Shown: positions 52,423 to 63,123 of the stretch, piece by piece
How the letters are laid out: each line of letters starts with the position of its first letter
Position numbering within the stretch: the first letter of the stretch is position 1
NCBI RefSeq assembly: GCF_024158145.1
Contig: NZ_JAMYXM010000001.1
Span: 62,001-126,000 of the forward strand
Direction: 5' to 3'
DNA length: 64,000 bases
From: Notoacmeibacter sp. MSK16QG-6
GTDB lineage: Bacteria; Pseudomonadota; Alphaproteobacteria; Rhizobiales; Rhizobiaceae
Notes under the pieces: generated by a model
Told to the model about the DNA's origin: nothing
The model's database searches: none
Seen by the model: the letters and a program-made list of their open reading frames with translations, nothing else
Translations under genes and position numbers: made by a program

Positions 52423-55076
52423 CCGCGAAGCGCCGAACGCACGGCCTCAAGCGCCTCCTCGGCCTTACTGGCATCCGGACCGCCTGCCTGAGCCATATCC
52501 GGGCGTCCCCCGCCGCCTTTACCGCCGAGCGCGGCAGACGCTTCACGCACCAGCGCCACTGCATCGGCACGGCCCGTGACATCGCTCGTGACACCGACGA
52601 CGACGGAGGCTTTGCCATCTTCTCCCCGACCGATGAAGGTGATGACGCCCGAGCCGATCGTCTGTTTCGCTTCATCGACCAGCGGCTTGAGATCTTTTGG
52701 CGAGACGCCGTCCAAGACCTTACCGAGGAAAGCCAGATCGCCAATCGTTTCGGGCCCGGTATCGGACACGGCGGATGCCCCGCCGCCCAGCGCCAGCTTA
52801 CGCCGGGCTTCCGCCAATTCACGCTCCATCTTCCTGCGCTCGTCAAGAATGGCGCTCAGCCGGTCCAGCGCTTCGGCGGGCGACGTCTTGAGCGCTCCGG
52901 CGATCTGCCGCAAACGCTCTTCCTGCTGGGCAAGATAAGACCGCGCCGCTTCTCCGGTGAGCGCTTCGATACGCCGGACGCCCGACGATACGGCGCCTTC
53001 GGAAACGATCCGCACCAGGCCGATATCACCTGTCGCGCCGACATGGGTACCGCCGCATAATTCAACCGACCATGCTTTTTCGCCATCGGCCGCAGGATCA
53101 CCCAAAGAGACGACACGGACCTCATCACCGTATTTCTCTCCGAATAAAGCCATGGCGCCGGATGCTATGGCGTCATCGACCCCCATCAAGCGTGTCGAGA
53201 CGCGACTGTTCTGATCGACGACCGCATTCGCCACGCGTTCGATGGTCTGGATCTCGTCATCGTCAATCGGTTTGGGGTGCGAGAAGTCGAAACGCAGACG
53301 GTCGGGCGCAACAAGCGATCCCTTCTGGGCGACATGCGTTCCAAGAGTCTGACGCAGCGCCTCGTGCAGAAGGTGGGTTGCAGAATGATTGCGGCGGATC
53401 GCCGAGCGGCGCTTCGTATCGACCCGTAGCTCGACCGCCGCACCAGGTACGAGCGTGCCTTCATCCACTGTCACCGCGTGAACGAATAAACCATCGGCAC
53501 GCTTTTGCGTGTCCGTGACGTGACCCTTTACCCCATCACCGGAAATGGCGCCGGTATCACCGACCTGACCGCCCGATTCGCCGTAAAAAGGTGTCTGGTT
53601 CATAATGACGAAGCCGCTTTCGCCGGCCTTCAGCTCGGAACTGTCGGCACCGTCTCGAACGATTCTGAGCACCGAACCTTCAGCCTGTTCCGTCGTATAG
53701 CCAAGGAATTCGGTCGCTCCGAGCTCATCGCGGAGGCGAAACCATATCTGGTCATCAGCGGCTCCACCCGAGCCGGACCATGCCGCACGGGCCTCGGCCT
53801 TTTGCCGTTCCATCGCCGCTGCAAAACCTTCGGTATCGACCGTGATGGAACGCTGGCGCAACGCATCCTGTGTCAGATCGAGCGGAAAGCCATAAGTGTC
53901 GTAAAGCTTGAAAGCTGTTTCGCCCGCCAGCACATCGCCCGCGGAAAGCGCTTCGCTCGCTTCTTCAAGCAGAACGAGACCGCGGCTCAGCGTTTTGCGG
54001 AAGCGTGTTTCCTCCAGCTTCAGCGTTTCCGAAATCAGGGCTTCGGCCCGGACAAGCTCCGGGAATGCCTGACCCATCTCACGAGTGAGATATGGCACCA
54101 GGCGATGCATCAGAGGCTCTTCCGCCCCCAATATCTGGGCATGACGCATTGCGCGACGCATGATCCGGCGAAGCACGTAGCCGCGCCCTTCATTCGATGG
54201 AAGAACGCCATCGGCGACAAGAAAGGCGGAGGCGCGCAAATGGTCGGCAATGACCTTGTGGCTCGCCTGCCGCGGACCCGCAGCCTCAACGCCAGTGAGT
54301 TGGGCCGAAGCCGCAATCAACGCCTGAAAAAGATCGATCTCGTAATTGTCGTGGACGCCTTGGAGAACGGCCGAAATGCGCTCCAGCCCCATGCCCGTAT
54401 CGATGGACGGCCGCGGAAGCGAGACGCGCTTGCCCGGCTCGATCTGATCAAATTGCATGAAGACGAGATTCCATATCTCGATGAAGCGGTCACCGTCTTC
54501 GTCCGGGCTGCCGGGGGGGCCTCCGGGAATGCCTTCGCCGTGATCGTAAAAAATCTCTGAGCAGGGTCCGCAAGGGCCAGTATCGCCCATCGACCAGAAA
54601 TTGTCCGAGGTTGCGATGCGGATAATCCTGTCATCGGAAAGGCCTGCAATCTTCTTCCAGAAACCGGCCGCCTCATCGTCATCGTGATAAACCGTCACCA
54701 GCAAACGCTCCGCCGGCAGGCCATACTCCTTTGTCAACAGCGTCCAAGCCAGTTCGATCGCGCGTTCCTTGAAATAATCGCCGAACGAAAAGTTACCCAG
54801 CATCTCGAAAAACGTGTGATGGCGGGCCGTATAGCCGACATTGTCGAGATCGTTATGCTTACCGCCGGCACGGACGCATTTTTGCGACGATGCCGCTGTC
54901 GAATACGGGCGCTGCTCCAGCCCGGTGAAGACATTCTTGAACGGCACCATCCCCGCATTGACAAACATCAGGGTCGGATCGTTGTGAGGCACGAGGGGGG
55001 CCGACGCCACGTTCCGATGTCCGTTCTTTTCGAAGAAATTCAAAAAAGTGGACCGGATTTCATTCACGCCGCTCAT
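52419..55076 (-). CDS. alaS: Alanyl-tRNA synthetase
   Basis: An 885-residue class II synthetase. The N-terminal catalytic domain opens [20 protein letters not shown]; the editing domain carries [12 protein letters not shown] (HxxxH), and [15 protein letters not shown] is the CxxxH part of the same site. The C-Ala domain has the usual glycine-rich end ([16 protein letters not shown]). Length and order are normal. recA follows upstream of it on the same strand, an order common in alphaproteobacteria. Confidence 0.98.
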   Translation of the reverse strand: MSGVNEIRSTFLNFFEKNGHRNVASAPLVPHNDPTLMFVNAGMVPFKNVFTGLEQRPYSTAASSQKCVRAGGKHNDLDNVGYTARHHTFFEMLGNFSFGDYFKERAIELAWTLLTKEYGLPAERLLVTVYHDDDEAAGFWKKIAGLSDDRIIRIATSDNFWSMGDTGPCGPCSEIFYDHGEGIPGGPPGSPDEDGDRFIEIWNLVFMQFDQIEPGKRVSLPRPSIDTGMGLERISAVLQGVHDNYEIDLFQALIAASAQLTGVEAAGPRQASHKVIADHLRASAFLVADGVLPSNEGRGYVLRRIMRRAMRHAQILGAEEPLMHRLVPYLTREMGQAFPELVRAEALISETLKLEETRFRKTLSRGLVLLEEASEALSAGDVLAGETAFKLYDTYGFPLDLTQDALRQRSITVDTEGFAAAMERQKAEARAAWSGSGGAADDQIWFRLRDELGATEFLGYTTEQAEGSVLRIVRDGADSSELKAGESGFVIMNQTPFYGESGGQVGDTGAISGDGVKGHVTDTQKRADGLFVHAVTVDEGTLVPGAAVELRVDTKRRSAIRRNHSATHLLHEALRQTLGTHVAQKGSLVAPDRLRFDFSHPKPIDDDEIQTIERVANAVVDQNSRVSTRLMGVDDAIASGAMALFGEKYGDEVRVVSLGDPAADGEKAWSVELCGGTHVGATGDIGLVRIVSEGAVSSGVRRIEALTGEAARSYLAQQEERLRQIAGALKTSPAEALDRLSAILDERRKMERELAEARRKLALGGGASAVSDTGPETIGDLAFLGKVLDGVSPKDLKPLVDEAKQTIGSGVITFIGRGEDGKASVVVGVTSDVTGRADAVALVREASAALGGKGGGGRPDMAQAGGPDASKAEEALEAVRSALRG

Positions 55077-55203
55077 GCGATGCTATCCCTGATTTGTAGC
55101 CGGTCTATCCGGCGAAGACATGGATTTTCCGGGGTTCTAGACGGACTGTCGGGGACTGTCCATGACGATACGGTGTCGACTGGGCGGGATAGACGCCAGC
55201 ACA

Positions 55204-55236
55204 CAAAAGAAAAGGCCCGTCCGATGCGGACGAGCC
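55204..55236 (-). terminator. Terminator of recA
   Basis: On the minus strand GGCTCGTCCG pairs with CGGACGGGCC (one G-T pair) around a 3-base loop, followed by TTTTCTTTT. It lies between recA and alaS and separates their transcripts. Confidence 0.85.
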
Positions 55237-55261
55237 CTCACAAACTTCTGGAAAATGTCGT

Positions 55262-56347
55262 CTAGTTTTCAGCGACATCGTCCAGATCGTCACTGCCGTT
55301 TTCATCAGCAAGAAGACCATCGGCAATCAGCCCGGCGTTCTGGCGAAGGGCCATCTCGATCTCATCGGCAATCGGACGGTTGGTCCGCAGGAATTCCTTG
55401 GCGTTCTCGCGCCCCTGACCGAGCCGCTGCGAATTATAGGAAAACCAGGATCCGCTTTTCTCAACGATTCCAGCCTTTACGCCCAGATCGATAAGTTCGC
55501 CCGTCTTCGAAACGCCTTCACCGTACATGATGTCGAATTCGACCTGCTTGAATGGTGGCGCCATCTTGTTTTTGACAACCTTGACGCGCGTCTGGTTCCC
55601 GACCACCTCGTCGCGGTCCTTGACCGCTCCGATCCGCCGAATATCCAGGCGGACAGACGAGTAAAACTTCAGAGCGTTACCGCCTGTCGTCGTTTCAGGC
55701 GAGCCGAACATCACACCGATCTTCATGCGGATCTGGTTGATGAAAATGACCATGGTATTGGAGCGGGAAATAGATGCGGTGAGCTTGCGAAGCGCCTGGC
55801 TCATAAGGCGAGCCTGCATTCCCGGAAGCGAATCGCCCATCTCTCCTTCTATCTCGGCGCGCGGTGTGAGAGCAGCGACCGAATCGACCACCAGCACATC
55901 GATCGCACCGGAACGAACGAGCGTATCGGCGATTTCCAGCGCCTGCTCGCCCGTATCGGGCTGCGAGATCAGAAGATCCTCGAGCGCAACGCCAAGTTTG
56001 CGGGCATAGACAGGATCGAGCGCATGCTCGGCATCGACAAAGGCGCAAATACCGCCATTTTTCTGCGCCTCGGCAACGGTCTGAAGCGCCATGGTGGTCT
56101 TACCCGAGCTTTCCGGCCCGTAAATTTCAATGATGCGCCCTTTCGGCAGGCCGCCAATGCCAAGAGCGATGTCCAGACCGAGCGAGCCGGTCGATACCGT
56201 CTCGATCTCCACCACCTGCTCGTTCTGTCCGAGCCGCATGATAGAGCCCTTGCCAAAAGAGCGCTCGATCTGTGAAAGGGCCGCATCCAGCGCCTTTGAT
56301 TTGTCCACCGTCTTATCCTCGACCAGCCGTAACGAATTCTGCGCCAT
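55262..56347 (-). CDS. recA: Recombinase RecA
   Basis: A 361-residue strand-exchange protein and coprotease for Lex[14 protein letters not shown] is the Walker A motif and [16 protein letters not shown] the Walker B region; [15 protein letters not shown] and the acidic C terminus ([13 protein letters not shown]) are typical. A LexA-type SOS box lies 124 bases upstream, beyond a leader with AT-rich DNA. Terminator and box show that it is transcribed alone. Confidence 0.99.
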   Translation of the reverse strand: MAQNSLRLVEDKTVDKSKALDAALSQIERSFGKGSIMRLGQNEQVVEIETVSTGSLGLDIALGIGGLPKGRIIEIYGPESSGKTTMALQTVAEAQKNGGICAFVDAEHALDPVYARKLGVALEDLLISQPDTGEQALEIADTLVRSGAIDVLVVDSVAALTPRAEIEGEMGDSLPGMQARLMSQALRKLTASISRSNTMVIFINQIRMKIGVMFGSPETTTGGNALKFYSSVRLDIRRIGAVKDRDEVVGNQTRVKVVKNKMAPPFKQVEFDIMYGEGVSKTGELIDLGVKAGIVEKSGSWFSYNSQRLGQGRENAKEFLRTNRPIADEIEMALRQNAGLIADGLLADENGSDDLDDVAEN

Positions 56348-56470
56348 TTTAGCACCCGTGCCGTTGCTTCGTTAGCCCGCCTATCGGGCTGTCCTGTATT
56401 TATCTGTATCCTTTTTGTTCTCTTTTTTCAAGCGCAGCAATCCATTGAATTTAAATAGATATTGAATTTT

Positions 56471-56485
56471 GTTCTGCGAGCGTTC
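56471..56485. promoter_or_regulatory. SOS box (alphaproteobacterial LexA site) of recA
   Basis: GTTC-N7-GTTC (GTTCTGCGAGCGTTC), the consensus of alphaproteobacterial LexA; read on the minus strand it is GAAC-N7-GAAC. It ends six bases before the cckA stop and 124 bases before the recA start codon, so recA expression should be induced by DNA damage. Confidence 0.82.
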
Positions 56486-56490
56486 CGCTT

Positions 56491-59118
56491 TCAGTCATCC
56501 TTTTCCAGCATTTCCTTCACCGTCGCGGCGAGCTGCTTGAGAGAAAAGGGCTTGGCGAGAAAACCGAAATTGGCGTCTTCCGGAAGGTTCTTGGAGAAGG
56601 CTTCTTCAGCGTAGCCGGAAACGAAAATGAATTTCACCATATTGTTGCGGGCACGCAATTCGCGCAGCAGTGTCGGGCCATCCATCTCCGGCATCACCAC
56701 GTCGGAGACGACAATATCCACTTCGCCGGCCAATTCGTCGAACACTTCCAGCGCTTCGACCCCCGAAGCGGCCTCGTAGACGTTATAACCGCGCGTTGCC
56801 AGCGCACGAACATTGCCCATACGCACTGCATCTTCGTCCTCAACCAGCAACACGGTCGCTGTCCCGGTCAGATCTTCGCGCGAGGCCGTCGCGGCGTCCG
56901 CCTTTGCCGCAGAAGCGCCGTTGCGTTCGACGGCGAGCGCTTCGGCCTCTGCTGCCTCGGCAGCCGCAGAAGGACTGTATCGCGGGAGGAAAATGCGAAA
57001 GACCGTTCCCTGCCCCGGTGTCGAATCGGCATAGACAAAACCGCCGGATTGCTTGACGAAACCGTAGACCATGGAGAGGCCGAGGCCGGTGCCCTTGCCG
57101 ACTTCCTTGGTGGTAAAGAAGGGCTCGAAAATCTTCTTGATGACGTCAGGCTCTATGCCGGTACCCGTATCCTGCACCTCAATGGCAACGTAGTCCGCCG
57201 GCTCCAGTTCACGATAATCGAACGCCCGGCTTTCGGTCTCGGAAATATTACGGGTGCGTACGGTGACCTTGCCGCCATCCGCCATCGCATCGCGCGCATT
57301 GACCACCAGATTGACGATGACCTGCTCGAACTGTCCGAGATCGGCGAAGACGCGCCATAGATCGTGCCCGTGCTCCACCTTCAGATCGACCTTGGTGCCG
57401 GCAAGACGTGTCAGAAGCATACGCAAGTCGGCCATGACGTCCGTCAGGTCCAGCACCTCCGGGCGCAACGTCTGGCGGCGCGAAAACGCCAGCAATTGCC
57501 GCACGAGAGATGCTGCACGGTTGGCGTTCTGCTTGATGTTCATAATGTCCTGGAAGGACGGGTCAGTCGGTCGGTGATCGATCAGCAAAAGATCGGTCGC
57601 CATGATGATAGCGGTCAACACATTATTGAAGTCATGCGCGATGCCGCCGGCAAGTTGGCCAACGGCCTGCATTTTCTGGCTCTGGACCATCTGCTGTTCC
57701 AGCGCTTTCTGCTCGGTCGTCTCCACCGCATAGACAATGCCGACCTCGCGACGGGCCTCTTCTTCTCCTTCAGAGACGCCGGCATCGACAACCGCATGAA
57801 TGTAACAGCGCAATTGCCTGTCGGGCGCGCTCGGCATGCAGGTTTCCAGCGGCGCTATATCGGCCTGCCCATCGCTGGCCAGTTGCAGCGCCTTGCGGAA
57901 AGCCGGGCGGTCGGCATCGGCTATAACGTTCTCGAACCGCACATCGTGGTCGAGCGCCGCCTGGTCCACCATGGCGGAGAATAGGCGAAGGAACGGCGCA
58001 TTGGTGCGCACGATCCGTCCCTCTTCATCGACCGAGGCGATGGCCATCGGGGTCGAATTGAAAAATCGCGTGAAACGCGCTTCAGCCGCCCCGGTATTGG
58101 CGGTCACATCATTGGCGAATGTGCGGTTCAGAACGATAGTACGCGCGTTAGACACCGAGCCGTCGCGATTGGTCGTCACCCGATGCATCAGCCGCACCGG
58201 TAGCGCGGCTCCATCGACGGTCGCCATATCGAGGTCGAGCACTGCGTCGCGCGTGTTGCCCGCCGGCGCCCGTACGGAGCGGATCTGCGCCATTCCGTCG
58301 CCAGCCACGATTGTCGCCAGCGACGTCTGGCCCGGGAGAAACGAGCCAAGGTCGAAGCCAAGCCACTCGGCCAGCGTTGCGTTCACATAAGTCAGGCGGC
58401 CGTCGGCATCGGTGGAAAAATAGCCGGCGGGCGCGTGATCGAGATGATCGATCGCGTGCTGCAATTCCTGAAAAAAGCGCTCCTGCTCGGTACGCTCTTC
58501 GGTGATATCCATCAATTGCCAAGCGCTGGCAGGTCGTCTCTGGCCAGGCACCTGAAACGTTCTCGCGCGTAGCCGATACCAGTGCGGAACCGGCTCTCCG
58601 CCCGGTGCGATAGCTGTTGCCAGCCGGAACTCGCCCTCGCCCGACTTTCCATCGGAGAGTAATTTGTCCAGCCGAGCGACAATGGGGCCGGCATTGGGCT
58701 CATCACTGAGCAAAGACCGAGGCGTGCGAATATCTTTGGCGTCGATCGCGCCTGTAAGGGAGGCCCAGGCACGGTTGGCATAGATGATGCGATCGCGGCC
58801 GTCAGTCACGACCAATCCATGCGCCATCGTATCGACGAAAGCGCGCGACAGTTCATCGCTGGCGGAACGCGGGGCAATTTTTACGATGCCTACTACGGTG
58901 GCAAACAGGTAGCCGACGCCGATCATCGCCAGAAGCCCTAGAAACGCCAGCAGAACCGGCTCTTCCAGCTGTTCGCGAAAAAGAAAAAACATGACTGACG
59001 TCACGGTAAGGACGGCTGCGAAGATCAAAAGCCTCGCTACCGGCCCCGGCCGCATGGTCTCATCGATCATGGGCGTCGGATAAAACCTGTCCGTCACCGC
59101 TTCCTGCTTTGGCGTCAC
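56491..59118 (-). CDS. cckA: Cell-cycle hybrid histidine kinase CckA
   Basis: An 875-residue membrane-bound hybrid kinase that, through ChpT, phosphorylates CtrA. Two membrane segments (about 27-45 and 51-76) precede two to three PAS domains (about 95-460). The kinase core has [17 protein letters not shown] with the phospho-acceptor His495, [14 protein letters not shown] (N box) and [19 protein letters not shown] (G box). The C-terminal receiver domain has [10 protein letters not shown] with the phospho-acceptor Asp. The start is GTG at 59118 behind GGGGAAGG. DivK, a known regulator of CckA, is 7 kb away in the same window. Confidence 0.96.
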   Translation of the reverse strand: MTPKQEAVTDRFYPTPMIDETMRPGPVARLLIFAAVLTVTSVMFFLFREQLEEPVLLAFLGLLAMIGVGYLFATVVGIVKIAPRSASDELSRAFVDTMAHGLVVTDGRDRIIYANRAWASLTGAIDAKDIRTPRSLLSDEPNAGPIVARLDKLLSDGKSGEGEFRLATAIAPGGEPVPHWYRLRARTFQVPGQRRPASAWQLMDITEERTEQERFFQELQHAIDHLDHAPAGYFSTDADGRLTYVNATLAEWLGFDLGSFLPGQTSLATIVAGDGMAQIRSVRAPAGNTRDAVLDLDMATVDGAALPVRLMHRVTTNRDGSVSNARTIVLNRTFANDVTANTGAAEARFTRFFNSTPMAIASVDEEGRIVRTNAPFLRLFSAMVDQAALDHDVRFENVIADADRPAFRKALQLASDGQADIAPLETCMPSAPDRQLRCYIHAVVDAGVSEGEEEARREVGIVYAVETTEQKALEQQMVQSQKMQAVGQLAGGIAHDFNNVLTAIIMATDLLLIDHRPTDPSFQDIMNIKQNANRAASLVRQLLAFSRRQTLRPEVLDLTDVMADLRMLLTRLAGTKVDLKVEHGHDLWRVFADLGQFEQVIVNLVVNARDAMADGGKVTVRTRNISETESRAFDYRELEPADYVAIEVQDTGTGIEPDVIKKIFEPFFTTKEVGKGTGLGLSMVYGFVKQSGGFVYADSTPGQGTVFRIFLPRYSPSAAAEAAEAEALAVERNGASAAKADAATASREDLTGTATVLLVEDEDAVRMGNVRALATRGYNVYEAASGVEALEVFDELAGEVDIVVSDVVMPEMDGPTLLRELRARNNMVKFIFVSGYAEEAFSKNLPEDANFGFLAKPFSLKQLAATVKEMLEKDD

Positions 59119-59231
59119 GCCGCCTTCCCCGCTTCAGCCGTCCGGATCAGTTCCAGGCGGCGAATCCCTTTCTGCCTTCTTGCCACAGCAAGCCATCAGC
59201 GTCACGTCACGGCAGACCGTTGCGCACCACG

Positions 59232-59267
59232 TAAAAGAAATGGGCACCGGCAGATTGACCGGTGCCC
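59232..59267 (-). terminator. Terminator of dksA
   Basis: GGGCACCGG and CCGGTGCCC (59242-59250 and 59259-59267) with an 8-base loop, followed on the minus strand by ATTTCTTTT. Confidence 0.9.
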
Positions 59268-59303
59268 CTCCATTCGAGCTATCGAACGCCGGCCCGAAGC
59301 GGC

Positions 59304-59735
59304 TTAATCGTCGCGATAGACCTTCTCGCGCCGTTCGTGCCGCTCCTGCGCCTCGATTGAAAGCGTCGCGATGGGCCGCGCATCCAGACGGCGCAAAGAG
59401 ATCGGCTCGCCCGTCTCCTCACAGTAGCCGTACGTCCCCTCATCGATACGGCGAAGCGCCGCGTCGATCTTGGCAATCAGCTTGCGCTGGCGGTCCCTTG
59501 CGCGCAATTCGATGGCGCGGTCGGTTTCGGACGACGCGCGATCCGCCAAATCAGCGTGATTGGCGTTTTCCTGCTGGAGGCTTTCGAGTGTTTCGCGCGC
59601 TTCGCGCAAAATCTCGTCCTTCCAACTTTTCAGCTTTGCACGAAAATAGGTCTTTTGCCGCTCATTCATAAACGGCTCATCTTCATTGGGTCGATAACCT
59701 GCCGGCAACGACTCTTTTTCTAGTGCATCAAGCAT
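59304..59735 (-). CDS. dksA: RNA polymerase-binding transcription factor DksA
   Basis: A 143-residue coiled-coil factor that works with ppGpp at promoters such as those of rRNA. FMNERQKTYFRAKLKSWKDEI leads into a helical hairpin with ADLADRASSETDRAIELR; the globular end reads YGYCEETGEPISLRRLDARP. Of the four zinc cysteines in E. coli DksA only the first is kept; the others are Thr, Ser and Ala. The same pattern is known from the zinc-independent Rhodobacter sphaeroides DksA. GGGGAGAG before the ATG at 59735 settles the start, though the frame extends to 59816. Confidence 0.95.
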   Translation of the reverse strand: MLDALEKESLPAGYRPNEDEPFMNERQKTYFRAKLKSWKDEILREARETLESLQQENANHADLADRASSETDRAIELRARDRQRKLIAKIDAALRRIDEGTYGYCEETGEPISLRRLDARPIATLSIEAQERHERREKVYRDD

Positions 59736-59934
59736 ACGACTCTCCCCGCGTGTCGTTTCATGAAGCCATAGTGCCCTATACGAAAAGCCTAGATTCGGCA
59801 CAAGGGCGCTCTCCATAAGAAAAATTGCATCTTTTCAGAAAACTGGAAAAAGACCTGACGGTTCCGCTCGCTTGCGTAGAACATGGCGATCCGGTTAGCT
59901 GGCGGTTCACGAATTCGGGGGCAAATGCTCGCTC

Positions 59935-60453
59935 ATGAGCAGACTTTATCTATTGCGTCACGCCGTCGCCGCCTGGCCGCAACCGGGGATGAAGGATTTT
60001 GACAGGCCGCTCGAGCCGACTGGCCTTGGCGATGCAAAACGCCTCGGAGGCGTCATGAGAGCACGCCAGTTGGTGCCGGACCGCGTCCTTTGCTCCACGG
60101 CCGTAAGGGCGCGGCAGACCTGGGGTGAACTGGCCAAGGGGCTTGGCACCGATCCGGAGCGCGCCACCTATCTCGACGAGCTTTATCACTCCGATATCGG
60201 CACTTACTCCGACCTCATAACAGAAGCGGCGGGAGACGGGTCCCTTCTCGTCGTCGGCCACAACCCGATGATGGAAGACGTCGCCCTTGCCTTTTCGGCG
60301 GATGGAGAGCCCGCCGCCAAGCGAGGATTGCGGGCGGGATTCGCCGCCTGCGGGCTGGCGATCATCGACCTCGACGGTCCGATCCACAGCGCTCAACCCG
60401 ACAAGGGCTACCTTCGAATGTTCCTGCGACCGCAAGATCTCAACGCCGGCTGA
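59935..60453 (+). CDS. SixA-like histidine phosphatase
   Basis: A 172-residue histidine phosphatase superfamily protein. LYLLRHAVAAW gives the RH motif with the phospho-His, STAVRARQTW the second Arg, and VVGHNPMMEDVA the second catalytic His. SixA removes phosphate from histidine phosphotransfer domains in E. coli, and CckA signalling runs through ChpT, which makes a link attractive; that is inference. Starts at the ATG at 59935 after a 199-base divergent gap from dksA. Confidence 0.92.
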   Translation: MSRLYLLRHAVAAWPQPGMKDFDRPLEPTGLGDAKRLGGVMRARQLVPDRVLCSTAVRARQTWGELAKGLGTDPERATYLDELYHSDIGTYSDLITEAAGDGSLLVVGHNPMMEDVALAFSADGEPAAKRGLRAGFAACGLAIIDLDGPIHSAQPDKGYLRMFLRPQDLNAG

Positions 60454-60514
60454 CGGCTTCACTTCTCAATCTCCGTGGCCGCCCCTATGTAGGGCCTTAG
60501 GACACGCAACGGAC

Positions 60515-60522
60515 GAGAGGGA
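60515..60522 (+). promoter_or_regulatory. Ribosome binding site that fixes a TTG start (ycjX)
   Basis: GAGAGGGA, seven bases before the TTG at 60530. It is the only site near the place where family members begin. Confidence 0.6.
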
Positions 60523-60529
60523 ATGCGGT

Positions 60530-61990
60530 TTGGCGCGATTGACAGGTTTTGCCGACGAAGCGCTGATCGCGGTGGACACCGTGGTGGACCGGATCACGGG
60601 ACTGGCCGATCCCACGCTGCGCCTTGGCGTGACGGGGCTTTCGCGTTCCGGCAAGACCGTTTTCATCACAGCGCTTGTCCACAACCTCCTGCATGGCGGG
60701 CGACTACCGCTTTTCGAGCCTCAGAAGAGTGGTCGGCTACGCCACGCCTATCTTGAACCGCAGCCGGACGATGCCGTACCGCGCTTTCAGTACGAGGACC
60801 ATGTCGCGGCCCTTGTCAAAGAACGAACATGGCCGGAGTCGACACGAGCCATTTCCGAAATGCGGCTGACCGTCGATTATGACGCCGGCAGCTTCATGAA
60901 CCGGCTTTTCTCTGGCGGCCGGCTGTCGCTCGACATTGTGGACTATCCCGGCGAATGGCTTCTCGACCTGCCTTTGCTCGGCAAAGATTTCGAGGCGTTC
61001 AGCCGCGAAGCCATCGATCTTGCCCGCCTGCCGATCCGGGCCAAACTCGCCGAGCCGTTTCTTGCGCGACTGCAGTCTATCGATGCCGACAAGGACGCCT
61101 CGGAGACCGATGCGCGAGAACTGGCCGCCCTCTTCACCGACTATCTGCGCGCCTGCCGTGCGGATGAACTGGCGCTTTCCACATTGCCGCCGGGCCGTTT
61201 TCTGATGCCCGGCGATCTGGAAGGTTCGCCCGCCCTTACATTTTCACCTCTACCGGCGAGCGATAAGGCTCCCGGCCGAAATTCCCTGCGGGCCATGATG
61301 GAGCGGCGTTATGAAGCTTATAAAAGTCACGTCGTCCGTCCGTTCTTTCGCGAACACATCACCCGGCTCGACCGCCAGATCGTCTTGATCGACGCGATGC
61401 AGGCGATGAATGCGGGCGCCGATGCCGTTGAGGATCTCGAGCGCGCCTTGACCGGGCTACTGGAGTGTTTCCGCCAAGGGCGTTTCAATGCGATGACGGG
61501 TTTGTTTTCACGCAAGATCGATCGGCTCCTCATCGCGGCCACAAAGGCAGACCACATCCACCACGAAAGCCACGAACGGCTTGAAGCTATTGTGCGGCGC
61601 CTTGTGGACAAGGCATCGCGCCGCGCACAGTTCCACGGCGCAGAGGTCGCGACGCTTGCAATGGCTGCCGTAAGGGCGACTCGAGAAGGAACGGTTCAGC
61701 AGAACGGTCATGATTTGCCCGTCATTTCCGGCGTACCAATCGCGGGAGAAACAATTGGCGGCGAGACCTTCGACGGCCAGACGCGGACCGCCATCTTCCC
61801 GGGCGATCTGCCCGCAGACCCCGATGCCATCTTCAGGAAGGGTCGTGACGGACAACCGACTCATCCCATCCGCTTTGTCCGATTTCGCCCGCCAGCGGTC
61901 GAGAAGACAGCCGGCGGCGCGGCGCTTTCCCTGCCTCACATTCGCCTTGACCGCGCCATGCAGTTTCTGTTCGGGGACAGGCTGGTATGA
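60530..61990 (+). CDS. ycjX: YcjX family P-loop protein
   Basis: A 486-residue P-loop NTPase of the YcjX (DUF463) family, linked to the phage-shock and cell-envelope stress response in E. coli. TGLSRSGKTVFIT is the Walker A motif, and LDIVDYPGEWLLDLPLL the DxxG region. The start is TTG at 60530 behind GAGAGGGA; the frame goes upstream to 60287, but those residues come from the phosphatase gene in another frame. ycjF is coupled to it by ATGA, as in other proteobacteria. The psp genes usually near by are not in the window. Confidence 0.92.
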   Translation: MARLTGFADEALIAVDTVVDRITGLADPTLRLGVTGLSRSGKTVFITALVHNLLHGGRLPLFEPQKSGRLRHAYLEPQPDDAVPRFQYEDHVAALVKERTWPESTRAISEMRLTVDYDAGSFMNRLFSGGRLSLDIVDYPGEWLLDLPLLGKDFEAFSREAIDLARLPIRAKLAEPFLARLQSIDADKDASETDARELAALFTDYLRACRADELALSTLPPGRFLMPGDLEGSPALTFSPLPASDKAPGRNSLRAMMERRYEAYKSHVVRPFFREHITRLDRQIVLIDAMQAMNAGADAVEDLERALTGLLECFRQGRFNAMTGLFSRKIDRLLIAATKADHIHHESHERLEAIVRRLVDKASRRAQFHGAEVATLAMAAVRATREGTVQQNGHDLPVISGVPIAGETIGGETFDGQTRTAIFPGDLPADPDAIFRKGRDGQPTHPIRFVRFRPPAVEKTAGGAALSLPHIRLDRAMQFLFGDRLV

Positions 61991-63060
61991 ACGAGACGCC
62001 ACGCACACCGCAGAGTTTCCAGGTGCCGGACGATGCCCCCGCCAAAGCCGCCAAAACCAGCACGCCCCGCGAGCCCACGGCGGTGCGGGAAATGGAGCGG
62101 ATAAGCTTCTCGCCAGAGGCCGATGATCCGTTCTTGCATGAAGGGGCTGGCGTGCCGGCGCCCTTGCCTCCCAGAAAGCGAAGGCTGCTCACCCTGCCGC
62201 GCCTGTTTTTTGGCGCTCTCAGCCTTCTATTGTCTCTGGCGATCGGCCTTTGGGTCGATCAGCTTATACGCGATCTATTCACCCGCTCGGACTGGCTAGG
62301 ATGGACCGCGGCCAGCCTTGCCGCCCTCGCTCTTGTTGCGCTTTTGGCCGGCGTGCTGCGTGAACTATGGGCATTGCGGCGGCTTAGCTCGGTCGAACGG
62401 CTCCATGCCCGCGGCATCGAACAAATTACCCATCCGACAAGAGACGGCGCGCGGGCGCTTATCGGCGAAGTTTCCGGCGTACTCGCAGGCCGTCCCGAGG
62501 CCAAGGCCGGTCGTGCCGAGATGGCCCGGCTGATGGATGACATTATCGACCCCCCGGATCTTCTCGCACTCGGCGAAAAAGAAATGCTCGGACCGCTGGA
62601 CGATAAGGCCATTCCGATGATCCTCAATTCGGCCAAACGGGTCAGTGTGGTGACGGCGGTATCGCCCCGCGCCATTGTCGATCTGGCCTACGTCCTTTTC
62701 GAATCAGGGCGTCTTATACGCAGAATTGCCGAGCTCTATGGTGCCCGGCCCGGAACGATCGGCTTTATCAGGCTGGCGCGCGACGTTTTAGCGCATCTAG
62801 CGGTGACCGGCTCCATCGCGGTCGGTGACGGGCTCGTACAGCAGGTGGTCGGCCATGGCCTTGCCGCGCGTCTTTCCGCCCGGCTCGGCGAAGGAGTGGT
62901 CAACGGCCTGATGACTGTTCGTATCGGCATTGCTGCTCTGGATACGGTCCGGCCAATGCCATTCAACGCCAGAAAACGCCCAGCCATGACCGATTTTCTC
63001 AGTGAGTTGACGAGACTGACAAACGCAGAAAAAGCGCAAGACGACACGATCCGCTCATGA
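61987..63060 (+). CDS. ycjF: YcjF family membrane protein (TIGR01620/DUF697)
   Basis: A 357-residue inner-membrane protein, partner of YcjX. Two adjacent membrane segments (about 72-92 and 100-120) are preceded by a polar region; a third hydrophobic stretch lies near 255-280. MDDIIDPPDLLALGEKEMLG and ISPRAIVDLAYVLFESG-like segments (here VSPRAIVDLAYVLF) are family features. Start overlaps the ycjX stop. Confidence 0.92.
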   Translation: MNETPRTPQSFQVPDDAPAKAAKTSTPREPTAVREMERISFSPEADDPFLHEGAGVPAPLPPRKRRLLTLPRLFFGALSLLLSLAIGLWVDQLIRDLFTRSDWLGWTAASLAALALVALLAGVLRELWALRRLSSVERLHARGIEQITHPTRDGARALIGEVSGVLAGRPEAKAGRAEMARLMDDIIDPPDLLALGEKEMLGPLDDKAIPMILNSAKRVSVVTAVSPRAIVDLAYVLFESGRLIRRIAELYGARPGTIGFIRLARDVLAHLAVTGSIAVGDGLVQQVVGHGLAARLSARLGEGVVNGLMTVRIGIAALDTVRPMPFNARKRPAMTDFLSELTRLTNAEKAQDDTIRS

Positions 63061-63123
63061 ATGATTAACCGCTTTCGGTAACACTCGGCTCATCCTGTTC
63101 CGATGTGTGAGCCGAGCTGTTTC

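Noticed and set aside
53505-54560. Open frame of 351 codons on the plus strand
   Set aside because: Antisense to alaS; composition is typical of a shadow frame and no domain is recognisable.
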